Assembly (NCBI RefSeq): GCF_041260155.1 | Contig: NW_027248373.1 | Coordinates: 434,001 to 498,000 of the forward strand | Reading direction: 5' to 3' | Length of the DNA: 64,000 bases | From: Ptychodera flava | Lineage: Eukaryota > Hemichordata > Enteropneusta > Ptychoderidae | Part shown: in pieces, positions 11,041-23,425 of the stretch | Layout of the letters: each line of letters opens with the position of its first letter | Position numbering within the stretch: position 1 is the stretch's first letter | Program-made: the position numbers and the translations under genes | The notes under the pieces: model-generated | What the model saw: the letters and a program-made list of their open reading frames with translations, nothing else | Databases searched by the model: none | Told to the model about the DNA's origin: nothing

Positions 11041-14028
11041 TCACAAATACATTTTAACTGCACGTGGAATGACACACATTATTTTCTCTCTATTAATGGT
11101 GTCAAAACCTGCGATAAACTTCCCTTGAATTTTTTGAAGTGGAATGAATGATGCTGGCCCAGACATTTCATATGCATCCTTACACCAAACCTCCACTGGT
11201 TCACCATAATAGTTGACATTGTGATGCTGTTGAAACCATCGCACCTTTGCTGATATAAATAATTCCTGTTTGCTATTCACATACAAATACTGAGAGAAAA
11301 AGTACTCGATAACACCCGGTCTTAGTAATCCATTGTGATGATCAATTTTGCCACCCAGTGTACACCAGCGAGCCAGAATTAATGAGGATCTTTTGTATCG
11401 TGAGTCTTCAGATCCCAGTAAATCTTGTCCCACTTTCACAGCAGCACATTTCTTAATATAACCAGTCAGTGTGTCAAGAGCAGACTCTACAAGAAAAGTG
11501 CTGTACATGTTTTTGAGATTAGTTGTCCATGATGCATCCAGGAATTCCATACAAATAGGACCCACCATATGAAATAAGTGCATTGTTTTTAATGCAAGTG
11601 ACAAATTAAACTCCTCAATTCCTAGTGACAATCTACCTAATATTGATACTGATTCATCATCAGTTTGTGCCTGTGATGGTGAAGATACATTCTGTTGACA
11701 ACTCAGAGGGAAAAATGAATTGAATTCCTGGTAGTCATTTGGTTTAGGCATGCTGTGAAGTAATTGTTCATTTATAAATTTCCGCATTATCTGTATTTCT
11801 ACTGATCTGTGATTGGCACAATAATCAGAAAGTATACCATTGTATCTTTCATATGGGAAGGTCCAAAACGAATACACAGGTCCATAATCTAGAATACAGT
11901 CAACTAAATGCGTGTGATAGTGCATATTTGGAGTCACTTTTTCAGAGCCATAAATCTTCTCAAACTGGCGACAAAATTGCATTAGATATGAATGACCTTT
12001 AGCTACATTAGCTATAGTTACCACAGGAGCACACAGCATATGACAGGCCAGTACAAAAAGGCGCCACATTTCCATCTCTTTCCCTGGTAAAATTCCTTTC
12101 AATGAAAACACTGAAAACAGAATAATCCAATGTTTCCACTGGTCTGCAGTGAAACCACCAAAACTTGTTGCTATTTTTAATGGCATTCTGCCCATATTTG
12201 ATGGTGCCCTGGTAATGTCAATTTTTTGTTGGATGGTTTCAAGTTGATCTTTAGAAATCTTTGGTTTGTCTTTGTCTAGCCAGATATTTTTCATAATGTG
12301 TTTGCCTGTACCCAGAAATAAATTGTGAAGTGGGTCAATGACATGAAATCTTACACAATCAAAGTATGCAAGTCTCATTAAAGATGTATACCGTGCCCCA
12401 TATTTTGATACTAATGAATTCCTATCTTTCTTAGACATTTGTTGATCAGTCTCTTCAGCCTGTTTCCGATGATCAGAATTGTTTCGCTTTTTTGCAGGTT
12501 CAAAACCCCCATAATCAATTTTCTCACCAAAGTTGTTACACACAAAGTCTTTCTCACATTTAGAACAGCCCCTTTTAGCTGTATGTCCCACAAACCCACA
12601 GAGTTTTCTTGTTGCTGGTACATCAGATACTACATTAATTAAAGCAGCATGGAATTTACAAACTGCTTTTTTGCCAGATTCTATAATGGAACACGTTAAA
12701 CCTTCATCCCATAACAATTTCATTTCTTCAACTAAAGGGTTGAGAAAAGAATTAACATTCAGTGAAGGCTCCCGAGGACCTGGTATCAACCCGACAAGGA
12801 TTACATTTTCCTTCTTGTACCGTTCAACACGTGGCAAGTTAAGAATTACCATGTACAGTGCTCCTACACTATACGGAAGATGTTTGAATGGGCAAAACCA
12901 ATCTAAATTCAACTGAAATGCATAATTTTGTGGAAAGTTTAAGAAAGACCGGCCATTTACAGTTTGGAACTCTCGCCAAATTCTGCCATCATAAATATCT
13001 GACAGGACACCGGGCGTTGGTCTCCTGTCACGCCATAGTTCACACTTTTCTACAAAACCTTCACGTTTGACCAGATCTGATAAAGACTGTAGCACAGATT
13101 TGTAACAATAAACTTTAAATGGGTATAAACGCTTCTTGTTTCCCTGTAGTTCTACTTCTTTGAGTAAAGGTGCTCCACACGGTTGCCTGAATTTTTTTGT
13201 TTATGTGCAGGAAACTCAATAAATTTACATTTGACAGGCACATTTTTATTACCCACTCGCTTGTAACAATCATTGAACTTATATACTGAACAACATTTTG
13301 GGCAAACAACATATTTGATAAACCTGTCTTCATGTAGACCCATGGATTTTTTCAGTTTGTATAAACTTACAGGCAAAAGAATAGAAAAGGCAGAAATGCA
13401 TGGGAATATTGCTCCTAAAACATGAAACAATGTCTTGAAAAAACCAAGTATCACATCATACATGCATCTGTCACATTGTGAAAATACCACAGGTAGGAAA
13501 GGAAAAGACAAAACAAATTGGCTAATGTCAATAACCTTGGATCATGTGACTCTGCTGCAGACACTGATACAAAAAGATCTGAGGAGTTTAAGTGTTCCTT
13601 GAAATCCTCATTTATATCGTCCTCGTCTACAGTGTCCCAAATCTCACAATGCCCACTCACAAAATCTCTTTCCTCGTCTGTACCAGGTTCACAGAAGTAC
13701 ACACGGTCTTCCTCCTCTAATCCTTTATAAAATTTTGGAGTAATTCTTCTCCATGTTGAATGTTCTCGTGAATTCCTTCAATGTCCATGTTCTCTTCACT
13801 TGTGAGTCCATGCTGATCATCAGTAAAACTGACAGAGTCAACATCATTGCCAGACAATATCTTAAAACGTTTATCACTGAACAGTAATTCTTCTTCTTCT
13901 CGGTCAATGTCATCAAGTGTGGTCCAGGTGTCAGAGATTTCATTATAGTATCGCTTGCGGTGCTGCTTGTAGACTTTTACTATCACCTCATTATCACAGT
14001 GTGGACAATGTTTCCTCTTTGAAGCCAT
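11041..14028 (-). pseudogene. CACTA/EnSpm-type transposase, frameshifted
   Basis: The largest open part (684 codons, 13095 down to 11041) has the hallmarks of the Transposase_21 family of CACTA elements: GLIPGPREPSLNVNSFLNP, then CKFHAALINVVSDVPATRKL, then the cysteine cluster CGFVGHTAKRGCSKC, and HVIDPLHNLFLGTGKH further on. The N-terminal part begins at 14028 with MASKRKHCPHCDNEVIVKVYKQH, a probable zinc-binding motif, followed by an acidic stretch. A second cysteine ribbon (VVCPKCCSVYKFNDCY) lies near 13280. Between 13100 and 13730 reading continues in three different frames, consistent with about three small indels (one in an A-run) rather than introns, as no convincing splice sites are seen. 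Family role: cut-and-paste transposition in the nucleus. Probably inactive, but recent enough to leave a 684-codon open frame. Confidence 0.88.
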
Positions 14029-14695
14029 CGGGTGCTAAAGAACAACAAAAACAAAGAATACAAATTACAAGATATGAACAAAGATATATCTACAGTTCTA
14101 CATGTGGCTGTATATCAGTCTATCAAGTACAAGTCATCACTGATGAAACAATCCCAACCAATTCAATATTATTTAAATCTTTGACATTGTGTTATGAGGA
14201 TTCTTGACAACAACTGAAGAGTTTGTATATGCAACTAACTGTGCAAAGTCTACTGGCAGCCCTTTTGGATTATATCAAACAAATTAACTTCATTGTGTAT
14301 ATGTGTAAGTAAATAAAATTAGAAAGGTAACACCCTTGTAAACAACCAAAATAAATTTGAAAGCGATTTGGCCAGCTGTTTCAGAGAAGATTTTTCACAG
14401 AAAATGATAAAAATCACCAAAAATTTCAGCAACAATAAACAGTCAAGATACATATATCTTCACGAAATGTATAGAACTGTATGAGATCCACCTAAAGTAC
14501 TTGCACACTAATTTTCAAAACAAATCTGAACAGGGGTTCTTGGGTTATTAATTTCTGCCAATTTTCACATTTTATCAGCTCATTGGGCATTGACAACTTC
14601 ATTCGAACAAAATCCCATCTACAGCCCCAAATGCATCAACACACTAAATACAAGCTGAATGCGAAGTGGTTCTCAAATTTTTACAGTGAACGGCT
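14029..14695. other. Flank of the CACTA transposase, no gene seen
   Basis: AT-rich sequence upstream of the transposase start. No TATA box or CACTA terminal repeat could be assigned. Open stretches are short and featureless. Confidence 0.4.
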
Positions 14696-14696
14696 A

Positions 14697-14965
14697 AACC
14701 CTTTTCCTGCCAAGTCCATATTTCACCACCAGGTCAAGATGGTAAAATAAATGAAACACAACATATTCCATATGGTGTATTTTAAACAATACTGTACATT
14801 TGAAAGCTGTTGAAAACATAAATACTGTAAACTTGATATTTTTTGGATTAAAGATCCTATAACATACCAAGCCAAGTTGGTTAAAATACTTCATGTTTTG
14901 GCTCAATACCGCTTTTTACTGACTTGGCTGATGGGGGAGTGATACTGTCTAGCAGGAAAAGGGTT
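14697..14965. repeat. Short inverted-repeat (MITE-like) element
   Basis: The left end AACCCTTTTCCTGC is the reverse complement of the right end GCAGGAAAAGGGTT, with further partial pairing inside (CCAAGTC / GACTTGG). Length is about 270 bp with no coding capacity. The flanks (CTA left, AAAG right) show no clear target duplication. It lies 17 bp from the left end of the hAT remnant. Confidence 0.6.
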
Positions 14966-14982
14966 AAAGACATACATACTAC

Positions 14983-16990
14983 CAGGGCCTGAAATTTCCC
15001 TTTTTTTCACTGGTCCCAAGGTAAAATCCACTGGTCCACAAACTTTGCATAACATACACAAATGATTCAGTTCTCTTACTCATTTTAAATTTGCTTTTAT
15101 TTCAGTGAGGTTTGCTTGGGATGCACATACAGAGACATGTTGCATACATGTATACATTTACTTGGCAGATTTCACAAGTTCTTGTTCAGTAGTTTCTGTC
15201 TTACGAGTACCCGAGAGTTTGTGTCCTTCAATATGTCTACCTATTTCAGGGGTAATGAGCCACCTCACAGCATAAAAAATTACTCACAATTCTCTTTGAT
15301 TTGTATCCTTGAAGGTTACTTTTCTAAAAACTTTTTCAGTTCTGCATGTAAGCACTAATGTACAGCATCAGAATATTTTTAACAATATCTAATAAAAGTA
15401 TGTTTAGATATTTCAGTGAAAAATTCAAAATAACCACTAAACAACCATAAAAGTAACATTCTGTAGGTACTACAAATGCCGTGCTTTTTGGGCAGCAAGT
15501 TATGACGAACTGAAGGGGTCGTTCTCTGAGAAAACTTAGCATGCAAATTTCTTTTGTCTATTCCATTGCAAAAAATCAATATCCTTTTGTTTCATAAAAC
15601 AGGTGTAACTAGTCTCCTTACTTTCCACCACATTATTCTGTATGGCTGAGGACACAATCTGTGGCAAATTTCACAAAAATGCCATCTCCTCTCTCAATTA
15701 TGCATAATTTTCCAAATTATTTAAAATGAGAATTGAGAAGAAAAGTGTGAATAAAAGTACGTTTTCAAAATTATGATAAATAGTCTGTGAATTTGTCTAC
15801 ACATGGAGGACTTCACTCAGGGATCTCTGAGGAAACAAATCATAATGAATTATGGGAAATCTACAGTACAGTGACACATTGCTATGGCAGGATCTGGATC
15901 AAATCTTTGAAGGGTTGGCCCTTCTGACATAATAAACAGCTGATCTTGAAATTTTGAGTCATAGATGTGCGTTTTAATATTGTTCACCTTTGAAAAGCCT
16001 CTTTCGCATGCACTTGTGCTGGGTGACATTGTGAACAAATAATCTAACAACTTGACCATGCCTTCACCAACAACATGAACTGACTGCAATACTAATGAAT
16101 ACACACTCAGCAGAGAGTTAGCTCTAAAGTTCCTACAATAGATTTTTACTGCTAGCCAATCACTGCAAACTGACTCTCTCTTTGCATCAGAGAAATAGTT
16201 GAAACAGGAGTTTCCTACATTAGTTTGTGCATTTCAACATTACCATATTCATATAATTCCTCACCTAAAACCCATTTATGAATTTTAAGATTTTGCATTT
16301 CTTTGAGTGGTTACTGGCTCATGATATCAAATCTATCATTAATATATCTTATTGTATTATTTATGAGATTGACGTAGACTTCATCAACAGTGTATTCTGG
16401 CATCAATGCTTTGCCAGAGATCTCCAAACTCCAAATTTACGATCATCAACACTATAAACTTCAAGAAAATATTTAAGATTTTTGCCAGGAACAGATTTTA
16501 GTGCATTTAGTTTCACAACAGTTTGTTCAAGTCTGTCTGGAATTTCAACAATCAACAGGTCTTCTAATTGAAAGGCTCTTGACAAATCAGAAACAATGGG
16601 TAAATAATCTAACAAGAAGTACAACATCTTGATAAACTTTACAGATTTCAGACTCCTCAAGTAACCCTTAGCATGGTTTGCATTATCGGGAGACCTCCAG
16701 AAGCATTACTTCTACTAGTACTATTCGCTGATCACAGCATCTCACATGATGTAGTAAGCACTAGAGGGAAACGTTCCCGCCTCTGTTTCCAAGTGATGGT
16801 GATTTAGCTTTTTAGCATAACAAGCTGCTTCAGTGAAACATTTGACCCCGACATCAGGAAAATCCCCAAAACGAAATTTAATTGGCTCCCATTCCTACTG
16901 GTCTGCGGACTTTTGTGGGGTGATTTTATACTGGTCTGCGAAAAAAATCACTGGTCCAGGACCTCAGACCAGCATAATTTTCATGCCCTG
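14983..16990 (-). mobile_element. hAT-type DNA transposon remnant (about 2.0 kb)
   Basis: The left end CAGGGCCTGAAATT and right end AATTTTCATGCCCTG form an imperfect inverted repeat of the hAT type (CAGGG start). The 5-bp direct repeat ACTAC flanks it at 14978-14982 and 16991-16995. Most hAT elements make 8-bp duplications, so a 5-bp one needs explaining (a clade with shorter duplications, or erosion). Subterminal ACTGGTCC/ACTGGTCT motifs cluster at both ends. Transposase fragments lie inside on the minus strand. Confidence 0.7.
15850..16660 (-). pseudogene. hAT transposase fragments, C-terminal part
   Basis: The downstream fragment (16104-15850) reads LDYLFTMSPSTSACERGFSK followed by VNNIKTHIYDSKF, the signature of the hAT C-terminal dimerisation domain (ERGFS-x-xN-x-IK) just after the catalytic region. 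The upstream fragment (16660-16403) reads FLLDYLPIVSDLSRAFQLED and resembles the alpha-helical insertion region of hAT transposases of the ZNF862-like, TTF-finger type. Stops and frame changes separate the fragments, and the N-terminal BED/TTF finger is not found. Inactive. Confidence 0.75.
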
Positions 16991-17350
16991 ACTACGGATG
17001 CAGACTTATGCTTTAAGCTCAGATTGGTACACCAAATGCAGGCTAAATTCAGCATATTTTATTTGACATACAGGTTCTTCCAGTGTCCCTGTCATACTGC
17101 AATGTTTCTGTTTGGCTGGCCACACAACTGCTTGATAACTTTATAAAATTTCAATTTCCCTCTATCAGTAACGCATTATTTTCAAAATCATCTGGACTGA
17201 TATTGACAATAATTGTCTACTTCAAAGTATGCTTTCAAAATTTTATGTTGTCTACAATTTTCTCTACACATGTGAGCTATGCTAGGCTTGACTGGGGAAT
17301 ATCTATTGCTAAAGATCAAAATGAATCATGGGATATTATCTTGTAATTCC

Positions 17351-18275
17351 ATAGCCTACAAGCAGTGGACAAGCCAATAAACAATTGTTTGTCCAGTGCA
17401 TGTGTCTATACACCTGACAAGATAAGGGACAAGCAGTGGACAAGCCAATGAACAGTGTATTGTTTCATGTTTACAGACTGACAACATGAACTGGCTGCTG
17501 TGATCAAAGGTGAGAATGGGTGAACACCTTGCTCAGTTTCAAGTTTTCAAACAAACCAGAAGGATGGGCAAATCAACAAGACCCTTCCACACTAGCTACA
17601 TTCTAACACTAACATTTTGGTATATTGTCAGGAAAATTCGAATTATTCTCTGAAACAGTCACCAGGTGAACCTGCACAGAACAATTTACCATTTACAGTT
17701 TAACAAAGTCTGGTCTGTGTGAACATTATGTGAACAGCCTAGGGAAGGATGCACAAGAGCCATACAAAGGGCCTTATCCAAGAAATGTCAAATTATGATT
17801 GGGACACACCAGACATTAAAAATGACATGACAGTCTGGGAAAAAAATTATGAAGAACACATAATTCTTTGCAAATAGCGTATATATATTGTCTTGTACCC
17901 AATTAAAATTGTCATCTGAAGAATATTTTTTGTTTTGTCAATACTTGATTATTCTGGCTTGGCTATGGCATGATGTATATACTAGTACACAGACCTAAGA
18001 AACCATGGTGGTAGCAACATTACTTCCTCGCTAAAATTAAACAGGAAGGATCTTGCAACTTACCGTATTCAGAATTCAAGTATCAGTCAACAATTACAAT
18101 AACTGATGAAGATTGCTATTTCAAACTGGCATGTAGCGACCTACAGGGAAAAATATAGGGAAAGCCTAAGTTTTTGCTTGGTTAGTCATGACTTGTGTCA
18201 TGACAGTGTGGTAGTATGTCCTTTCCCAAAAAATGTCTCTTATGACAAGGTTTTAGCTTGGTTAATGTCCATGGT
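17351..18275. repeat. Duplicated block, copy 1
   Basis: Shares ATAGCCTACAAGC..., the stretch from CACCTGACAAGATAAGGG to GGTGAGAATGGGTGAACACC, and GACATGACAGTCTGGG through ATGAAGATTGCTATTTC with 22141-22970. The copies differ in the middle (about 17640-17830 against 22412-22535), where unrelated or rearranged text replaces the shared sequence. No open frame spans it. Confidence 0.85.
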
Positions 18276-19325
18276 CTTGTTTTGCAAAGACATGTGCAAT
18301 TGTTCAACTTGGTGTAAACAATAGACTGTCTTGTTACTGTTAGAAAAAATGTTGACCATAATTCAACTATCATCACCTGCTTCTTTACTGACATTGATCA
18401 TTACTCTGAAATCTACTCTATTTCTTGGCTTCACTACTTTACATATAACTATGTTAATATTCATTGTCCAAAATAAAGACACTGTCTTAGTTATGGGAGT
18501 ACAGGCACAGTGATGACTTTACATCAGATGGGATTATTTGTGTCCTTGTATTCTTTACATCATGCTTTGCGTGAATTGTGATCAAAATGTTTTGTTTATC
18601 TAACTTCACCCATATTTGTAGCAGTTTAAACTTGGTTCACATTTCTTACGCGATGAAAATACACAAACATTTCCAAGCCTTATTTTATAGCAAGTGTTAA
18701 AGAAAGACACCCATCAACCCACACACCATTTCTTGTTGTTTCAGGGCCTGTGTGAGTTTTAGCCTGTAACTTTCATGACCTCTGCTGTTTCAGTCCAGAC
18801 ACCCGAGATGTTTTTGCTATGAGTAACTAGAGTATGCAGTTTTCTTGGGCTGTTATAAAATTAAAGTGGGGTCACTAGCAAATTATAAATCAACAGACCA
18901 GACTCTAATTTACTAGGGAAACTGCAAATGTATAAACTTTTGGCAATTAACAAAATTGATGACTACCACGTTTGTATTTCTCATCATGTAAAATATTGCT
19001 CAACTTACTCAGCAAGATTACACCCAAATGATAAGGTAAGTTAAACTTAGATGAAAGTTTAAGTTGGGCTTTGCTGCAGTTCTGTACCCCACAATTATCT
19101 GCGACAGTGTGTATGTGTATAGACCTCTCAGGTCCACAAAAAACATCAAGGAAGTCATGGGCTCTTGAACTTATGGCAAAGTTGGGGTGTGGGCTGCACT
19201 TGTACGGGCAGACACGGCTAGGGTGCCAGGCGAAACAACCAGGGTCATAAATATTATGGGTTGAAACCAACACAGGCTAAAATATTTTATAAACTTCTTT
19301 AGGAAACCTTTGATGACACTACATT
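18276..19325. other. No gene seen
   Basis: Unique-looking AT-rich sequence between duplicated block copy 1 and element C. Short open stretches only. Confidence 0.5.
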
Positions 19326-19333
19326 ACTTCAGC

Positions 19334-21915
19334 CATGAAGGCGCGACATAGGCTTTTTCTTTATTATCGGATAATATCGTCTAAAATTTCTAAGTTAGAG
19401 AGTTCCAGAAACATGAGACCAAAGCGATCTAATAGGGATAATATTATCGATTTTATCCGATAAAACAGCGTTTTTAGAATTTTCCACCCATCTGCTTCTA
19501 ATATTAGACTCTAACTTAGAAGTTAGACGATATTATCGATTTATCGGATATTATCCGATAAAACAGCATGTCGGGCATCTGCCTCTTCCCCACTCGTCTA
19601 ATATTAGACTCTAACTTAGATTTTAGACGATATTATCGATTTTATCGGATATTATCCGATAAAACAGCATGTCGGGCATCTGCCTCTTCCCCACTCGTCT
19701 AATACTAGACTCTAACTAAAATTTTAGACGATATTATCGATTTTATCGGATATTATCCGATAAAACAGCATGTCGGGCATCTGCCTCTTCCCCACTCGTC
19801 TAATATTAGACTCTAACTTAGATTTTAGACGATATTATCGATTTTATCGGATATTATCCGATAAAACAGCATGTCGGGCATCTGCCTCTTCCCCACTCGT
19901 CTAATATTAGACTCTGACTTAGATTTTAGACGATATTATCGATTTTATCGGATATTATCCGATAAAACAGCATTTCGGGCATCTGCCTCTTCCCCACTCG
20001 TCTAATATTAGACTCTAACTTAGATTTTAGACGATATTATCGATTTTATCGGATATTATCCGATAAAACAGCATTTCGGGCATCTGCCTCTTCCCCACTC
20101 GTCTAATATTAGACTCTAACTTAGATTTTAGACAATATTATCGATTTTATTGGATATTATCCGATAAAACAGCATATCGGGCATCTACCTCTTCCCCACT
20201 CGTCTAATATTAGACTCTAATTAGATGTTAGTGTCTATCATTAGACGAGTGAGGTATGGCTGATGCCTGACATGCTGTTTTATCGGATAATATCCGATAA
20301 AATCGATAATATCGTCTAAATTCTAAGTTAGAGTCTAATATTAGACAGGTAGTGAAGTGGCCACTATATTATCCAATAAAAGAGCATGTCTGGCATCTGC
20401 CTCTTCCCCGTCTAATACTAGACTCTAACTTAGATTTTAGACGATATTATCGATTTTATCGGATATTATCCGATAAAACAGCATGTCGGGCATCTGCCTC
20501 TTCCCCACTCGTCTAATATTAGACTCTAACTTAGATTTTAGACGATATTATCGATTTTATCGGATATTATCCGATAAAACAGCATTTCGGGCATCTGCCT
20601 CTTCCCTACTCGTCTAATATTAGACTCTAACTTAGATTTTAGACGATATTATCGATTTTATCGGATATTATCCGATAAAACAGCATGTCAGGCATCTGCC
20701 TCTTCCCCACTCGTCTAATATTAGACTCTAACTTAGATTTTAGACGATATTATCGATTTTATCGGATATTATCCGATAAAACAGCATATCGGGCATCTGC
20801 CTCTTCCCCACTCGTCTAATATTAGACTCTAACTTAGATGTTAGTGTCTAATATTAGACGAGTGAGGTATGGCTGATGCCTGACATGCTGTTTTATCGGA
20901 TAATATCCGATAAAATCGATAATATCGTCTAAAATCTAAGTTAGAGTCTAATATTAGACAGGTAGTGAAGTGGCCACTATATTATCCAATAAAAGAGCAT
21001 GTCTGGCATCTGCCTCTTCCCCGTCTAATACTAGACTCTAACTTAGATTTTAGACGATATTATCGATTTTATCGGATATTATCCGATAAAACAGCATTTC
21101 GGGCATCTGCCTCTTCCCCACTCGTCTAATATTAGACTCTAACTTAGATTTTAGACGATATTATCGATTTTATCGGATATTATCCGATAAAACAGCATGT
21201 CGGCATCTGCCCTTTCCCCACTCGTCTAATATTAGACACTTACTTACATTTTAGACGATATTATCGATTTTATCGGATATTATCCGATAAACAGCATGTC
21301 GGGCATCTGCCTCTTCCCCACTCGTCTAATATTAGACTCTAACTTAGATGTTAGTGTCTATCATTAGACGAGTGAGGTATGGCTGATGCCTGACATGCTG
21401 TTTTATCGGATTATATCCGATAAAATCGATAATATCGTCTAAAATCTAAGTTAGAGTCTAATATTAGACAGGTACGCAGTGAAGTGGCCACTATATTATC
21501 CAATTAAAGAGCATGTCTGGCATCTGCCTCTTCCCCGTCTAATACTAGACTCTAACTTAGATTTTAGACGATATTATCGATTTTATCGGATATTATCCAA
21601 TAAAAGAGCATGTCTGGCATCTGCCTCTTCCCCGTCTAATACTAGACTCTAACTTAGATTTTAGACGATATTATCGATTTTATCGGATATTATTCGATAA
21701 AACAGCATGTCGGGCATCTGCCTCTTCCCCACTCGTCTAATATTAGACTCTAACTTAGATGTTAGACGATATTATCGATTTTAATCGGATATTATCCGAT
21801 AAAACAGCATGTCGGGCATCAGCCACTTCCCCATTCCTCTAAATTAGACTCTAACTTAGATAACTTAGATAATATTATCCGATAATGCCTATAGTGCCAA
21901 TGTCGCGGTATCCTC
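19334..21915 (+). mobile_element. Element C: complete satellite-carrying non-autonomous DNA transposon with 8-bp target duplication
   Basis: Starts CATGAAGGCGCGACATAGGC and ends GCCAATGTCGCGGTATCCTC. The reverse complement of the end (GAGGATACCGCGACATTGGC) matches the start at 14 of 20 positions, including CGCGACAT. The 8-bp sequence ACTTCAGC lies immediately outside both ends (19326-19333 and 21916-21923), a perfect target-site duplication that fixes the limits at 2582 bp. Apart from lead-in and tail segments, the interior is the 101-bp array. No coding sequence is present, so it must be moved by an enzyme encoded elsewhere. An 8-bp duplication is made by hAT, P, Merlin, Zisupton and some Mutator-like families; the ends do not decide which. 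Confidence 0.88.
19380..21880. repeat. 101-bp satellite array (about 24 units) inside element C
   Basis: Reverse-complement orientation relative to the array in element A. At least three times (about 20222-20400, 20838-21010 and 21345-21530) a variant block runs opposite to its neighbours and introduces GAGGTATGGCTGATGCC and GTAGTGAAGTGGCCAC, giving a higher-order repeat. Units outside these blocks are very similar to one another. Confidence 0.9.
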
Positions 21916-22140
21916 ACTTCAGCTGGCAAAGTCAAGACTCTTCCGCTACAACCATGTGCTTTGGCTTGGACCTGGCCCTATGTTTCATGTAACCTCACAT
22001 TTAGCAGTTTGTTAGACAATTATAACAACTCTGAATGCCACCAGATTATCAAGCTAAACGATCATACTTAGAGCTAGTTTCTTCAGGAAATCTGAAAGTT
22101 GCATGAAATGGTCTACTTCCTGTACATATTTGACCATTCT

Positions 22141-22970
22141 ATAGCCTACAAGCCAATGAACAATGCATTGTTTGTCCAGTGCATGTGGTCTTTACACCTG
22201 ACAAGATAAGGGACAAGCAGTGGACAAGCCAATAAACAGTGTATTGTTTCATGTTTACAGACTGACAACATGAACTGGCTGCTGTGATCAAAGGTGAGAA
22301 TGGGTGAACACCTTGCTCAGTTTCAGGTTTTCAAACAAACCAGAAGGATGGGCAAATCAACAAGACCCTTCCACACTAGCTACATTCTAACACTAACATT
22401 TTGGTAGATTCTCAAGACAAAATTCGAATAGTTTGAAGATTTCAAAATATTTTTCGATATTCAACAATTGTGAAATATAAGTGGGACAGAATAGACATTA
22501 AAAATACATGATCAATTGTGTTGACATGACAGTCTGGGAAAAAAATTATGAAGAACACATAATTCTTTGCAAATAGCGTATATATTGTCTTGTACCCAAT
22601 TAAAATTGTCATCTGAAGAATATTTTTTGTTTTGTCAATACTTGATTATTCTGGCTTGGCTATGGCATGATGTATATACTAGTATACAGACCTAAGAAAC
22701 CATGGTGGTAGCAACATTACTTCCTCGCTAAAATTAAACAGGAAGGATCTTGCAACTTACCGTATTCAGAATTCAAGTATCAGTCAACAATTACAATAAC
22801 TGATGAAGATTGCTATTTCAAACTGGCATGTAGGAGCGACCTACAGGGAAAAACATAGGGAAAGCCTTAGTATTTGCTTTGTTAGTCATGACTTGTGTCA
22901 TAACAGTGGTACTAGGATCATGCCATTTCCCAAAACCTTAAACCTATGACTAAATCGCTTGAATGTTCAT
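22141..22970. repeat. Duplicated block, copy 2
   Basis: Partner of 17351-18275, same orientation, about 4.8 kb downstream. It lies outside element C, so the direct duplication and the element insertion are separate events. Similarity fades around 22920-22970. Confidence 0.85.
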
Positions 22971-23425
22971 GGAAACAATGGATGGATTACAATAATTTGA
23001 GTCTTGTCCTGATAAGAAAATGTTTTTCTGGACTATTTCCAGACATGAGCTCACCGCTGCATTTGACAATGAATTTATTTGCTTTTAGGACCATAGCTTT
23101 TTTGATTTTATGCCCATAACAAAATTGAAAGTGTATTTTTTATTCCTCTATTTGTGTTCAAAACCACTCTCCCTCGTGCCGATGTGAAACCATGGAACTA
23201 CCAATTTTGGTAGCTCTAGCCTATAGCCTCCTCTATGGTGAAACAGTGACATTTGCCCTACGAACGTAAGGTGAAGTAGAGTGGTAAACATGACTTAATT
23301 TTCTACTGAAGCTGTATGGAGATTTGGTATACAAATCAATACATTCGTTGATGCTACTTTCTTGGCAGCATTTTTTCTTACGTACGGCTAAATCTGTACA
23401 TCGGAGCAGGGGCAGCATATCCGTG

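Noticed and set aside
14978-16995. 8-bp target duplication for the hAT remnant
   Set aside because: Left CATACTAC and right ACTACGGA do not match over 8 bases; only ACTAC (5 bp) is shared.
1-21915. A single giant transposon with 2-kb satellite terminal inverted repeats enclosing 18 kb
   Set aside because: Element C has its own paired ends and a perfect 8-bp duplication on both sides, so it is a separate insertion. A and C are two copies in opposite orientation.
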